Positions 29,801 to 43,999 of a DNA stretch of 64,000 nt are shown here, in pieces. The notes beneath the pieces are model-generated. The model saw nothing but the letters and a program-made list of their open reading frames with translations. It made no database searches and was not told the origin of the DNA. Each line of letters begins with the position of its first letter. The first letter of the stretch is position 1. Source of the DNA: Mixophyes australis (taxonomy: Eukaryota; Chordata; Amphibia; Anura; Limnodynastidae); assembly GCA_036250195.1 (NCBI GenBank), contig JAVHZZ010000006.1:169094424-169158423 (forward strand), written 5' to 3'. Position numbers and translations under genes: made by a program.

Positions 29801-32300
29801 TCATGAATCATGATTCGATTTATGAATCATGATTCGATTCATGAATTATGATTCAATTCATGATTCATGATTTATGAATCATGATTCGATTCATGATTCA
29901 TGATTCATGAATCATGATTCGATTCATGATTCATGATTCATGAATCATGATTCATTTAATGATTCATGATTTATAATTCAATTCATTATTTATGATTCGA
30001 TTCATGATTCATGAATTATGATTCAATTGATGATTCATGATTCAATTCATGATTCATGATTCAATTCATGATTCATGATTCAATTCATGATTCGTGATTC
30101 ATGATTCAATTCATGATTCATGAATCGAATCATGATTCAATTCATGATTCATGATTCAATTCATGATTCATGATTTAATTCATGATTCATGATTCAATTC
30201 ACGATTCATTTAATGATTCATGATTTATGATTCAATTCATGATTTATGATTCAATTCATGATTCATGATTCATGAATCATGATTTATGATTCAATTCATG
30301 ATTCATGATTCATGAATCATGATTCGATTCATGATTCATGATTTATGAATCTTGATTTGATTCATGATTCATGATTCATGAATCAAGATTCGATTCATGA
30401 TTCATGATTCAATTCATGATTCATTTAATTATTCATGATTTATGATTCAATTCATGATTCATGATTCATGAATCATGATTCGATTCATGATTCATGAATC
30501 ATGAATCGATTCATGATTCGTGATTCATGAATCATGATTCGATTTATGAATCATGATTCAATTCATGAATCATGATACGATTCATGATTCATGATTTATG
30601 AATCATGATTCGATTCATGAATCATGATACGATTCATGATTCATGATTTATGATTTATGATTCGATTCATGATTCATGATTCGATTCATGATTCATGATT
30701 CATGAATCATGATTTGATTTATGATTCATGATTCATGAATCATGATTCGATTCATGATTCATGATTTATGATTCAATTCATGATTTATGATTCGATTCAT
30801 GATTCATGATTCGATTCATGATTCATGATTCATGTATCATGATTCGATTCATGATTCATGATTCATAATTCATGATTCGATTCATGATTCATGATTCATG
30901 AATCATGATTCATAATTCATGATTCAATTCATGATTCATGATTCATGAATCATGATTCATGATTCAATTCATGATTCATGATTTAATTCATGATTCATTT
31001 AATGATTCATGATTTATGATTCAATTCATGATTTATGATTCGATTCATGATTCATGATTCATGATTCATGAATCATGATTCAATTCATGATTTATGATTC
31101 GATTCATGATTCATGATTCATGAATCATGATTCAATTCTTGATTCATGATTCATAAATCATGATTCAATTCAGGATTCATGATTCAATTCATGATTAAAT
31201 TCATGAATCATGATTTGATTCATGATTCATGATTCATGATTCAATTCATGATTCATGATTCAATTCATAATTCGTGATTCATGATTCAATTCATGATTCA
31301 TGATTCAATTCATAATTCATGATTCAATTCATGATTCATGATTTAATTCATGATTCATGATTCAATTCACGATTCATTTAATGATTCATGATTCATGATT
31401 CAATTCATGATTCATGATTCAATTCATAATTCGTGATTCATGATTCAATTCATGATTCATGATTCAATTCATAATTCATGATTCAATTCATGATTCATGA
31501 TTTAATTCATGATTCATGATTCAATTCACGATTCATTTAATGATTCATGATTTATGATTCAATTCATGATTTTTGATTCTATTCATGATTCATGATTCAT
31601 GAATCATGATTTGATTTATGATTCATGATTCATGAATCATGATTCATGAATCATGATTCGATTCATGAATCATGATTCGATTCATGATTCGTGATTCATG
31701 AATCATGATTCGATTTATGAATCATGATTCGATTCATGAATCATGATTCGATTCATGATTCATGATTTATGAATCATGATTCGATTCATGATTCATGATT
31801 CATGAATCATGATTCGATTCATGATTCATGATTCATGAATCATGATTCATTTAATGATTCATGATTTATGATTCAATTCATGATTTATGATTCGATTCAT
31901 GATTCATGATTCGATCCATGATTCATGATTCATGAATCATGATTCGATTCATGAATCATGATTCGATCCATGATTCGTGATTCATGAATCATGATTCGAT
32001 TCATGAATCATGATTCGATTCATGATTCATGAATCATGATTCGATCCATGATTCGTGATTCATGAATCATGATTCGATTCATGAATCATGATTCGATTCA
32101 TGATTCATGATTCATGAATCATGATTCGATTCATGATTCATGATTCATGAATCATGATTCGATTCATGATTCATGATTTATGATTCAATTCATAATTTAT
32201 GATTCGATTCATGATTCATGATTCGATTCATGATTCATGATTCATGAATCATGATTCGATTCATGATTCATGATTCATAATTCATGATTCGATTCATGAT
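23304..32300 (+). repeat. Large duplicated block U2 (right copy of U1)
   Basis: Second copy of the block at 1-9,330, in the same orientation. It preserves the order of rare variants: ATTAG at 23,979, ATTCTA at 24,275, ATTCCTG near 25,485, a small inverted CGAAT at 27,103, another at 30,126 and TTCAGG near 31,170. It lacks the 146-bp inverted segment present at 2,900-3,045 in U1. At the equivalent place (about 26,050-26,100) it reads straight through CATTTAATG into ATTTATG modules, which suggests the inverted segment was gained in U1. It also lacks 38 bp and 50 bp segments that U1 has, and carries a 2-bp loss at 24,331-24,338. Bases 23,304-23,870 match both the start of U1 and the end of block V1 (about 15,070-15,635), so block edges overlap. 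The right edge is near 32,300, where the copies stop aligning simply. Confidence 0.85.
24331..24338. other. 2-bp deletion converting a 7-mer to a 5-mer
   Basis: U2 reads ATAAATCG followed by ATTCAATTC, where U1 at 1,028-1,040 reads ATAAATCATG followed by ATTCAATTC. Losing AT turns the AATCATG 7-mer into an AATCG 5-mer. The same ATAAATCATG context is intact at about 60, 2,219, 14,109, 15,128 and 22,368, so the short form is derived. Confidence 0.85.
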
Positions 32301-34300
32301 TCATGATTCATGAATCATGATTCAATTCATGATTCAAGATTCATGATTCGATTCATGATTCATGATTCATGATTCGATTCATGATTCATGATTCATGAAT
32401 CATGATTCGATTCATGATTCATGATTCATGAATCATGATTCGATTCATTATTCATGATTCATGAATCATGACTCATGATTCATGAATCATGATTCGATTC
32501 ATGAATCATGATTCGATTCATGATTCGTGATTCATGAATCATGATTCGATTCATGATTTGTGATTCATGAATCATGATTCATGATTCATGAATCATGATT
32601 CGATTCATGATTCGTGATTCACGAATCATGATTCATGATTCATGAATCATGATTCATAATTCATGATTCAATTCATGATTCATGATTCATGAATCATGAT
32701 TCATGATTCAATTCATGATTCATGATTTAAATTATGATTCATTTAATGATTCATGATTTATGATTCAATTCATAATTTATGATTCGATTCATGATTCATG
32801 ATTCGATTCATGATTCATGATTCATGAATCATGATTCGATTCATGATTCATGATTCATAATTCATGATTCGATTCATGATTCATGATTCATGAATCATGA
32901 TTCAATTCATGATTCAAGATTCATGATTCGATTCATGATTCATGAATCATGATTCGATTCATGATTCGTGATTCATGAATCATGATTCGATTCATGATTT
33001 GTGATTCATGAATCATGATTCATGATTCATGAATCATGATTCGATTCATGATTCGTGATTCACGAATCATGATTCATGATTCATGAATCATGATTCATAA
33101 TTCATGATTCAATTCATGATTCATGATTCATGAATCATGATTCATGATTCAATTCATGATTCATGATTTAATTCATGATTCATTTAATGATTCATGATTT
33201 ATGATTCAATTCATGATTTATGATTCGATTCATGATTCATGATTCATGATTCATGAATCATGATTCAATTCATGATTTATGATTCGATTCATGATTCATG
33301 ATTCATGAATCATGATTCAATTCTTGATTCATGATTCATAAATCATGATTCAATTCAGGATTCATGATTCAATTCATGATTAAATTCATGAATCATGATT
33401 TGATTCATGATTCATGATTCATGATTCAATTCATGATTCATGATTCAATTCATAATTCGTGATTCATGATTCAATTCATGATTCATGATTCAATTCATAA
33501 TTCATGATTCAATTCATGATTTAATTCATGATTCATGATTCAATTCACGATTCATTTAATGATTCATGATTCATGATTCAATTCATGATTCATGATTCAA
33601 TTCATAATTCGTGATTCATGATTCAATTCATGATTCATGATTCAATTCATAATTCATGATTCAATTCATGATTCATGATTTAATTCATGATTCATGATTC
33701 AATTCACGATTCATTTAATGATTCATGATTTATGATTCAATTCATGATTTTTGATTCGATTCATGATTCATGATTCATGAATCATGATTTGATTTATGAT
33801 TCATGATTCATGAATCATGATTCATGAATCATGATTCGATTCATGAATCATGATTCGATTCATGATTCGTGATTCATGAATCATGATTCGATTTATGAAT
33901 CATGATTCGATTCATGAATCATGATTCGATTCATGATTCATGATTTATGAATCATGATTCGATTCATGATTCATGAATCATGATTCGATTCATGATTCAT
34001 GATTCATGAATCATGATTCATTTAATGATTCATGATTTATGATTCAATTCATGATTTATGATTCGATTCATGATTCATGATTCGATCCATGATTCATGAT
34101 TCATGAATCATGATTCGATTCATGAATCATGATTCGATCCATGATTCGTGATTCATGAATCATGATTCGATTCATGAATCATGATTCGATTCATGATTCA
34201 TGATTCATGAATCATGATTCGATTCATGATTCATGATTTATGATTCAATTCATAATTTATGATTCGATTCATGATTCATGATTCGATTCATGATTCATGA
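30880..34300 (+). repeat. Tandem pair of about 2.1-2.2-kb units across the end of U2
   Basis: The rare TTCAGG variant at 31,170 recurs at 33,355 (2,185 bp apart), with the same flanking ATAAATC and ATTAAATTC variants. CATAATTTATG at 32,191 recurs at 34,251 (2,060 bp) and again near 35,109 (858 bp later), so part is present a third time. The block also holds ATTTGTG-ATTCATG modules near 32,556 and 32,998. Edges are approximate. This local expansion is why U1 and U2 stop aligning near 32,300. Confidence 0.7.
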
Positions 34301-35489
34301 TTCATGAATCATGATTCGATTCATGATTCATGATTCATGAATCATGATTCGATTCATAATTCGTGATTCATGAATCATGATTCGATTCATGATTCATGAT
34401 TCATGAATCATGATTCGATTCATAATTCGTGATTCATGATTCAATTCATGATTCATGATTCAATTCATAATTCATGATTCAATTCATGATTCATGATTTA
34501 ATTCATGATTCATGATTCAATTCACGATTCATTTAATGATTCATGATTTATGATTCAATTCATGAGTTTTGATTCGATTCATGATTCATGATTCATGAAT
34601 CATGATTTGATTTATGATTCATGATTCATGAATCATGATTCATGAATCATGATTCGATTCATGAATCATGATTCGATTCATGATTCGTGATTCATGAATC
34701 ATGATTCGATTTATGAATCATGATTCGATTCATGAATCATGATTCGATTCATGATTCATGATTTATGAATCATGATTCGATTCATGATTCATGATTCATG
34801 AATCATGATTCGATTCATGATTCATGATTCATGAATCATGATTCATTTAATGATTCATGATTTATGATTCAATTCATGATTTATGATTCGATTCATGATT
34901 CATGATTCGATCCATGATTCATGATTCATGAATCATGATTCGATTCATGAATCATGATTCGATCCATGATTCGTGATTCATGAATCATGATTCGATTCAT
35001 GAATCATGATTCAATTCATGATTCATGATTCATGAATCATGATTCGATTCATGATTCATGATTCATGAATCATGATTCGATTCATGATTCATGATTTATG
35101 ATTCAATTCATAATTTATGATTCGATTCATGATTCATGATTCGATTCATGATTCATGATTCATGAATCATGATTCGATTCATGATTCATGATTCATAATT
35201 CATGATTCGATTCATGATTCATGATTCATGAATCATGATTCAATTCATGATTCAAGATTCATGATTCGATTCATGATTCATGATTCATGATTCGATTCAT
35301 GATTCATGATTCATGAATCATGATTCGATTCATGATTCATGATTCATGAATCATGATTCGATTCATTATTCATGATTCATGAATCATGACTCATGATTCA
35401 TGAATCATGATTCGATTCATGAATCATGATTCGATTCATGATTCGTGATTCATGAATCATGATTCGATTCATGATTTGTGATTCATGAA

Positions 35490-35589
35490 TCATGATTCAT
35501 GATTCATGAATCATGATTCGATTCATGATTCGTGATTCACGAATCATGATTCATGATTCATGAATCATGATTCGATTCATGATTCATGA
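35490..35589 (+). repeat. Left arm of a 100-bp inverted repeat
   Basis: Pairs with 35,749-35,848 (positions sum to 71,338), with one mismatch in 100 (35,501 against 35,837) and a 159-bp spacer made mostly of 33-bp G5 units. It holds the ATTCGTG-ATTCACG variant pair in the usual orientation. Confidence 0.88.
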
Positions 35590-35748
35590 TTCATGAATCA
35601 TGATTCGATTCATGATTCATGATTCATGAATCATGATTCGATTCATGATTCATGAATCATGATTCGATTCATGATTCATGATTCATGAATCATGATTCGA
35701 TTCATGATTCATGATTCATGAATCATGATTCGATTCAGGATTCATGAT

Positions 35749-35848
35749 TCATGAATCATGAATCGAATCATGATTCATGAATCATGAATCATGATTCGTG
35801 AATCACGAATCATGAATCGAATCATGATTCATGAATTATGAATCATGA
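35749..35848 (-). repeat. Right arm of a 100-bp inverted repeat
   Basis: Inverted-sense island with CGAAT at 35,764 and 35,818 and GTGAATCACGAATC in the middle. It is the reverse complement of 35,490-35,589 with one difference. Inverted-sense modules continue to about 35,855, where normal orientation returns before the ATTTTAATC marker at 35,881. Like the 17-kb island, it involves the ATTCGTG-ATTCACG modules. Confidence 0.86.
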
Positions 35849-35869
35849 ATCGAATCATGATTCATGATT

Positions 35870-38800
35870 CACGAATCATGATTTTAATCATGAATCATGA
35901 TTCGATTCATGATTCATGATTCATGAATCATGATTCGATTCATGAATAATGATTCGATTCATGATTCATGATTCATGAATCATGATTCGATTCATGAATA
36001 ATGATTCGATTCATGATTCATGATTCATGAATCATGATTCGATTCATGAATAATGATTCGATTCATGAATAATGATTCGATTCATGATTCATGATTCATG
36101 ATTCATGAATCATGATTCGATTCATGAATAATGATTCGATTCATGATTCATGATTCATGATTCATTAATAATGATTCGATTCATGATTCATGATTCATGA
36201 TTCATGAATCATGATTCGATTCATGAATAATGATTCGATTCATGATTCATGATTCATGAATCATGATTCGATTCATGATTCAAGAATCATGATTCAATTT
36301 ATGATTCATGATTCATGATTCGATTCATGATTTATGATTCAATTCATGTTTCATGATTCATGATTCAAGATTCATGATTCATGATTCATGATTCATGATT
36401 CAATTCACGATTCATTTAATGATTCATGATTTATGATTCAATTCATGATTTTTGATTCGATTCATGATTCATGATTCATGAATCATGATTTGATTTATGA
36501 TTCATGATTCATGAATCATGATTCATGAATCATGATTCGATTCATGAATCATGATTCGATTCATGATTCGTGATTCATGAATCATGATTCGATTTATGAA
36601 TCATGATTCGATTCATGAATCTTGATTCGATTCATGATTCATGATTTATGAATCATGATTCGATTCATGATTCATGATTCATGAATCATGATTCGATTCA
36701 TGATTCATGATTCATGAATCATGATTCATTTAATGATTCATGATTTATGATTCGATTCATGATTCATGATTCGATCCATGATTCATGATTCATGAATCAT
36801 GATTCGATTCATGAATCATGATTCGATCCATGATTCGTGATTCATGAATCATGATTCGATTCATGATTCATGATTCATGAATCATGATTCGATTCATGAT
36901 TCATGATTCATGAATCATGATTCGATTCATGATTCATGATTCATGAATCATGATTTGATTCATGATTCATGATTCATGAATCATGATTCGATTCATGATT
37001 CATGATTCATGAATCATGATTCGATTCATGATTCATGATTCATGAATCATGATTCGATTCATGATTCATGATTCATGAATCATGATTCGATTCATGATTC
37101 ATGATTCATGAATCATGATTCATGATTCATGAATCATGATTCATGATTCATGAATCATGATTCGATTCATGAATCATGATTCGATTCATGATTCATGATT
37201 CACGAATCATGATTTTAATCATGAATCATGATTCGATTCATGATTCATGATTCATGAATCATGATTCGATTCATGAATAATGATTCGATTCATGATTCAT
37301 GATTCATGAATCATGATTCGATTCATGAATAATGATTCGATTCATGATTCATGATTCATGAATCATGATTCGATTCATGAATAATGATTCGATTCATGAT
37401 TCATGATTCATGATTCATGAATCATTAATTCGATTCATGAATAATGATTCGATTCATGATTCATGATTCATGATTCATGAATCATGATTCGATTCATGAA
37501 TAATGATTCGATTCATGATTCATGATTCATGAATCATGATTCGATTCATGATTCAAGAATCATGATTCAATTTATGATTCATGATTGATGATTCGATTCA
37601 TGATTTATGATTCAATTCATGTTTCATGATTCATGATTCAAGATTCATGATTCATGATTCATGATTCATGATTCAATTCACGATTCATTTAATGATTCAT
37701 GATTTATGATTCAATTCATGATTTTTGATTCGATTCATGATTCATGATTCATGAATCATGATTTGATTTATGATTCATGATTCATGAATCATGATTCATG
37801 AATCATGATTCGATTCATGAATCATGATTCGATTCATGATTCGTGATTCATGAATCATGATTCGATTTATGAATCATGATTCGATTCATGAATCATGATT
37901 CGATTCATGATTCATGATTTATGAATCATGATTCGATTCATGATTCATGATTCATGAATCATGATTCGATTCATGATTCATGATTCATGAATCATGATTC
38001 ATTTAATGATTCATGATTTATGATTCAATTCATGATTTATGATTCGATTCATGAATCATGATTCGATCCATGATTCATGATTCATGAATCATGATTCGAT
38101 CCATGATTCATGATTCATGAATCATGATTCGATTCATGAATCATGATTCGATCCATGATTCGTGATTCATAAATCATGATTCGATTCATGAATCATGATT
38201 CGATTCATGATTCATGATTCATGATTCATGAATCATGATTCGATTCATGATTCAAGAATCATGATTCAATTTATGATTCATGATTCATGATTCGATTCAT
38301 GATTTATGATTCAATTCATGTTTCATGATTCATGATTCAAGATTCATGATTCATGATTCATGATTCATGATTCAATTCACGATTCATTTAATGATTCATG
38401 ATTTATGATTCAATTCATGATTTTTGATTCGATTCATGATTCATGATTCATGAATCATGATTTGATTTATGATTCATGATTCATGAATCATGATTCATGA
38501 ATCATGATTCGATTCATGAATCATGATTCGATTCATGATTCGTGATTCATGAATCATGATTCGATTTATGAATCATGATTCGATTCATGAATCATGATTC
38601 GATTCATGATTCATGATTTATGAATCATGATTCGATTCATGATTCATGATTCATGAATCATGATTCGATTCATGATTCATGATTCATGAATCATGATTCA
38701 TTTAATGATTCATGATTTATGATTCAATTCATGATTTATGATTCGATTCATGAATCATGATTCGATCCATGATTCATGATTCATGAATCATGATTCGATC

Positions 38801-39740
38801 CATGATTCATGATTCATGAATCATGATTCAATTCATGAATCATGATTCGATCCATGATTCGTGATTCATAAATCATGATTCGATTCATGAATCATGATTC
38901 GATTCATGATTCATGATTCATGAATCATGATTCGATTCATGATTCATGATTCATGAATCATGATTCGATTCATGATTCATGATTTATGATTCAATTCATA
39001 ATTTATGATTCGATTCATGATTCATGATTCATGAATCATGATTCGATTCATGATTCATGATTCATAATTCATGATTCGATTCATGATTCATGATTCATGA
39101 ATCATGATTCAATTCATGATTCAAGATTCATGATTCGATTCATGATTCATGATTCATGATTCGATTCATGATTCATGATTCATGAATCATGATTCGATTC
39201 ATGATTCATGATTCATGAATCATGATTCGATTCATGAATCATGATTCGATTCATGATTCGTGATTCATGAATCATGATTCGATTCATGATTCGTGATTCA
39301 TGAATCATGATTCATGATTCATGAATCATGATTCGATTCATGATTCGTGATTCACGAATCATGATTCATGATTCATGATTCGTGATTCACGAATCATGAT
39401 TCATGATTCATGAATCATGATTCGATTCATGATTCATGATTCATGAATCATGATTCGATTCATGATTCGTGATTCACGAATCATGATTCATGATTCATGA
39501 ATCATGATTCGATTCATGATTCATGATTCATGAATCATGATTCGATTCATGATTCATGATTCATGAATCATGATTCGATTCATGATTCATGATTCATGAA
39601 TCATGATTCGATTCATGATTCATGATTCATGAATCATGATTCGATTCATGATTCATGATTCATGAATCATGATTCGATTCATGAATCATGATTCGATTCA
39701 TGATTCATGATTCACGAATCATGATTTTAATCATGAATCA
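35870..39740 (+). repeat. Segment rich in AATAATG modules and ATTTTAATC markers
   Basis: From here on the array has features scarce in the first 35 kb: AATAATG 7-mers at 52-bp spacing (35,944, 35,996, 36,048), ATTTTAATC preceded by ATTCACG-AATCATG, and TGTTTCATG. The landmark CACGATTCATTTAATG recurs at 36,406, 37,679 and 38,378, giving units of 1,273 and 699 bp with shared ATTTTTG modules. A one-off ATTGATG lies near 37,585. Confidence 0.7.
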
Positions 39741-42700
39741 TGATTCGATTCATGATTCATGATTCATGAATCATGATTCGATTCATGAATAATGATTCGA
39801 TTCATGATTCATGATTCATGAATCATGATTCGATTCATGAATAATGATTCGATTCATGATTCATGATTCATGAATCATGATTCGATTCATGAATAATGAT
39901 TCGATTCATGATTCATGATTCATGAATCATGATTCGATTCATGATTCAAGAATCATGATTCGATTCATGATTCATGATTCATGATTCATGAATCATGATT
40001 CGATTCATGAATAATGATTCGATTCATGATTCATGATTCATGAATCATGATTCGATTCATGATTCAAGAATCATGATTCAATTTATGATTCATGATTCAT
40101 GATTCGATTCATGATTTATGATTCAATTCATGTTTCATGATTCATGATTCAAGATTCATGATTCATGATTCATGATTCAATTCATGTTTCATAATTCATG
40201 ATTCAAGATTCATGATTCATGATTCATGATTCATGATTCATGATTCAATTCACGATTCATTTAATGATTCATGATTTATGATTCGATTCATGATTCATGA
40301 TTCATGAATCATGATTTGATTCATGGTTCATGATTCATGAATCATGATTCATGGTTCATGAATCATGATTCGATTCATGAATCATGATTCGATTCATGAT
40401 TCGTGATTCATGAATCATGATTCGATTCATGATTCATGATTCAATTCATGATTCATTTATTGATTCATGATTTATGATTCAATTCATGATTTATGATTCG
40501 ATTCATGATTCATGATTCATGAATCATGATTTGATTCATGGTTCATGATTCGATTCATGATTCATGATTCATGAATCATGATTTGATTCATGGTTCATGA
40601 TTCATGAATCATGATTCATGATTCATGAATCATGATTCGATTAATGATTCATGATTCGATCCATGATTCATGATTCATGAATCATGATTCGATCCATGAT
40701 TCATGATTCATGAATCATGATTCGATTAATGATTCATGATTCATGAATCATGATTCATGATTCATGAATCATGATTTGATTCATGGTTCATGATTCATGA
40801 ATCATGATTCGATTCATGAATCATGATTTAATTCATGATTCATGATTCAATTCATGATTCATGAATTAATTCATGATTCATGATTCAATTCATGATTCAT
40901 TTAATGATTCATGATTTATGATTCAATTCATGATTTATGATTCGATTCATGATTCGATCCATGAATCATGATTCGATTCATGATTCGTGATTCATGAATC
41001 ATGATTCGATTCATGAATCATGATTCGAGTCATGATTCATGATTCATGAATCATGATTCGATTCATGATTCATGATTCATGAATCATGATTCATGATTCA
41101 TGAATCATGATTCATGATTCATGATTCATGAATCATGATTCGATTCATGATTCATGATTCAATTCATGATTCATGATTCAATTCATGATTCATGATTTAA
41201 TTCATGATTCATGATTCAATTCACGATTTATTTAATGATTCATGATTTATGATTCAATTCATGATTTATGATTCGATTCATGATTCATGATTCATGAATC
41301 ATGATTTGATTTATGATTCATGAATCATGATTCAGGAATCATGATTTGATTTATGATTCATGAATCATGATTCATGATTCATGAATCATGATTCATGATT
41401 CATGAATCATGATTCGATTCATGAATCATGATTCGATTCATGATTCGTGATTCATGAATCATGATTCGATTCATGATTCATGATTCGATTCATGATTCGT
41501 GATTCATGAATCATGATTCGATTCATGATTCATGATTCATGAATCATGATTCATGATTCATGAATCATGATTCGATTCATGATTTGTGATTCACGAATCA
41601 TGATTCATGATTCATGAATCATGATTCGATTCATGATTTGTGATTCACGAATCATGATTCATGATTCATGAATCATGATTCGATTCATGATTCATGATTC
41701 ATGAATCATGATTCATGATTCATGAATCATGATTCATGATTCATGAATCATGATTCGATTCATGATTTGTGATTCACGAATCATGATTCATGATTCATGA
41801 ATCATGATTCAATTCATGATTCATGATTCATGAATCATGATTCGATTCATGATTCATGATTCATGAATCATGATTCGATTCATGAATCATGATTCATAAT
41901 TCATGATTCATGATTCATGAATCATGATTCATGAATCATGATTCATGATTCATGATTCATGAATCATGATTCATGAATCATGAATCATGATTCATGATTC
42001 ATGATTCATGAATCATGATTCGATTCATGAATCATGATTCGATTCATGATTCATGATTCACGAATCATGATTTTAATCATGAATCATGATTTGATTCATG
42101 ATTCATGATTCACGAATCATGATTTTAATCATGAATCATGATTCGATTCATGAATAATGATTCGATTCATGATTCATGATTCATGAATCATGATTCGATT
42201 CATGAATAATGATTCGATTCATGATTCATGATTCTTGAATCATGATTCATGATTCATGAATCATGATTTGATTCATGGTTCATGATTCATGAATCATGAT
42301 TCGATTCATGAATCATGATTCAATTCATGATTCATGATTCAATTCATGATTCATGAATTAATTCATGATTCATGATTCAATTCATGATTCATTTAATGAT
42401 TCATGATTTATGATTCAATTCATGATTTATGATTCGATTCATGATTCGATCCATGAATCATGATTCGATTCATGATTCGTGATTCATGAATCATGATTCG
42501 ATTCATGAATCATGATTCGAGTCATGATTCATGATTCATGAATCATGATTCGATTCATGATTCATGATTCATGAATCATGATTCGATTCATGATTCATGA
42601 TTCAATTCATGATTCATGATTCAATTCATGATTCATGATTTAATTCATGATTCATGATTCAATTCACGATTCATTTAATGATTCATGATTTATGATTCAA

Positions 42701-43860
42701 TTCATGATTTATGATTCGATTCATGATTCATGATTCATGAATCATGATTTGATTTATGATTCATGAATCGATTCATGATTCGTGATTCATGAATCATGAT
42801 TCGATTCATGATTCATGATTCATGAATCATGATTCATGATTCATGAATCATGATTCGATTCATGATTCATGATTCATGAATCATGATTCATGATTCATGA
42901 ATCATGATTCGATTCATGATTTGTGATTCACGAATCATGATTCATGATTCATGAATCATGATTCGATTCATGATTCATGATTCATGAATCATGATTCATG
43001 ATTCATGAATCATGATTCATGATTCATGAATCATGATTCGATTCATGATTTGTGATTCACGAATCATGATTCATGATTCATGAATCATGATTCAATTCAT
43101 GATTCATGATTCATGAATCATGATTCGATTCATGATTCATGATTCATGAATCATGATTCGATTCATGATTCATGATTCATGAATCATGATTCGATTCATG
43201 ATTCATGATTCATGAATCATGATTCATGATTCATGATTCATGAATCATGATTCATGATTCATGAATCATGATTCATGATTCATGATTCATGAATCATGAT
43301 TCGATTCATGAATCATGATTCGATTCATGATTCATGATTCACGAATCATGATTTTAATCATGAATCATGATTTGATTCATGATTCATGATTCACGAATCA
43401 TGATTTTAATCATGAATCATGATTCGATTCATGAATAATGATTCGATTCATGATTCATGATTCATGAATCATGATTCGATTCATGAATAATGATTCGATT
43501 CATGATTCATGAATCATGATTCATGATTCATGAATCATGATTTGATTCATGGTTCATGATTCATGAATCATGATTCGATTCATGAATCATGATTCAATTC
43601 ATGATTCATGATTCAATTCATGATTCATGAATTAATTCATGATTCATGATTCAATTCATGATTCATTTAATGATTCATGATTTATGATTCAATTCATGAT
43701 TTATGATTCGATTCATGATTCGATCCATGAATCATGATTCGATTCATGATTCATGATTCATGAATCATGATTCGATTCATGAATCATGATTCGATTCATG
43801 ATTCATGATTCACGAATCATGATTTTAATCATGAATCATGATTTGATTCATGATTCATGA
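39700..43860 (+). repeat. First copy of a 4.3-kb tandem unit
   Basis: Matches about 44,000-48,180. Anchors are ATTTTAATC at 39,725 versus 44,026 (4,301), ATGGTTCATG near 40,320 versus 44,631 (4,311), an ATTCAGG variant near 41,332 versus 45,619 (4,287), ATTCTTG near 42,231 versus 46,497 (4,266), and ATTTTAATC at 43,353 versus 47,686 (4,333) and 43,823 versus 48,157 (4,334). Inside, the CGAGTC variant at 41,027 and 42,519 marks a smaller duplication about 1.49 kb apart. ATGGTTC, ATTTGTG and ATTTTAATC are characteristic. Confidence 0.82.
39743..39898 (+). repeat. Three exact 52-bp units ending in AATAATG
   Basis: Units at 39,743-39,794, 39,795-39,846 and 39,847-39,898. The order is G5-A7-A7-A7-B7-G5-A7 followed by AATAATG, so each is a 33-bp unit plus 19 bp. 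The array is followed by a unit in which ATTCAAG replaces AATAATG. Confidence 0.88.
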
Positions 43861-43999
43861 TTCATGAATCATGATTCGATTCATGATTCATGATTCATGA
43901 ATCATGATTCGATTCATGATTCATGATTCATGAATCATGATTCGATTCATGATTCATGATTCATGAATCATGATTCGATTCATGAATCATGATTCGATT

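Larger units (their letters stand above)
32300..35900 (+). repeat. Mosaic satellite segment with several short tandem duplications
   Basis: Short repeats of about 0.44, 0.86 and 2.1 kb overlap here. Variants used as anchors are ATTTGTG near 32,556, 32,998 and 35,474, ATGATTCGTG-ATTCACG near 32,610, 33,050 and 35,530, and the ATTTTTG module near 33,750. A one-off ATGAGTTTTG variant sits at 34,563. Nothing other than the same modules is present. Confidence 0.6.
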
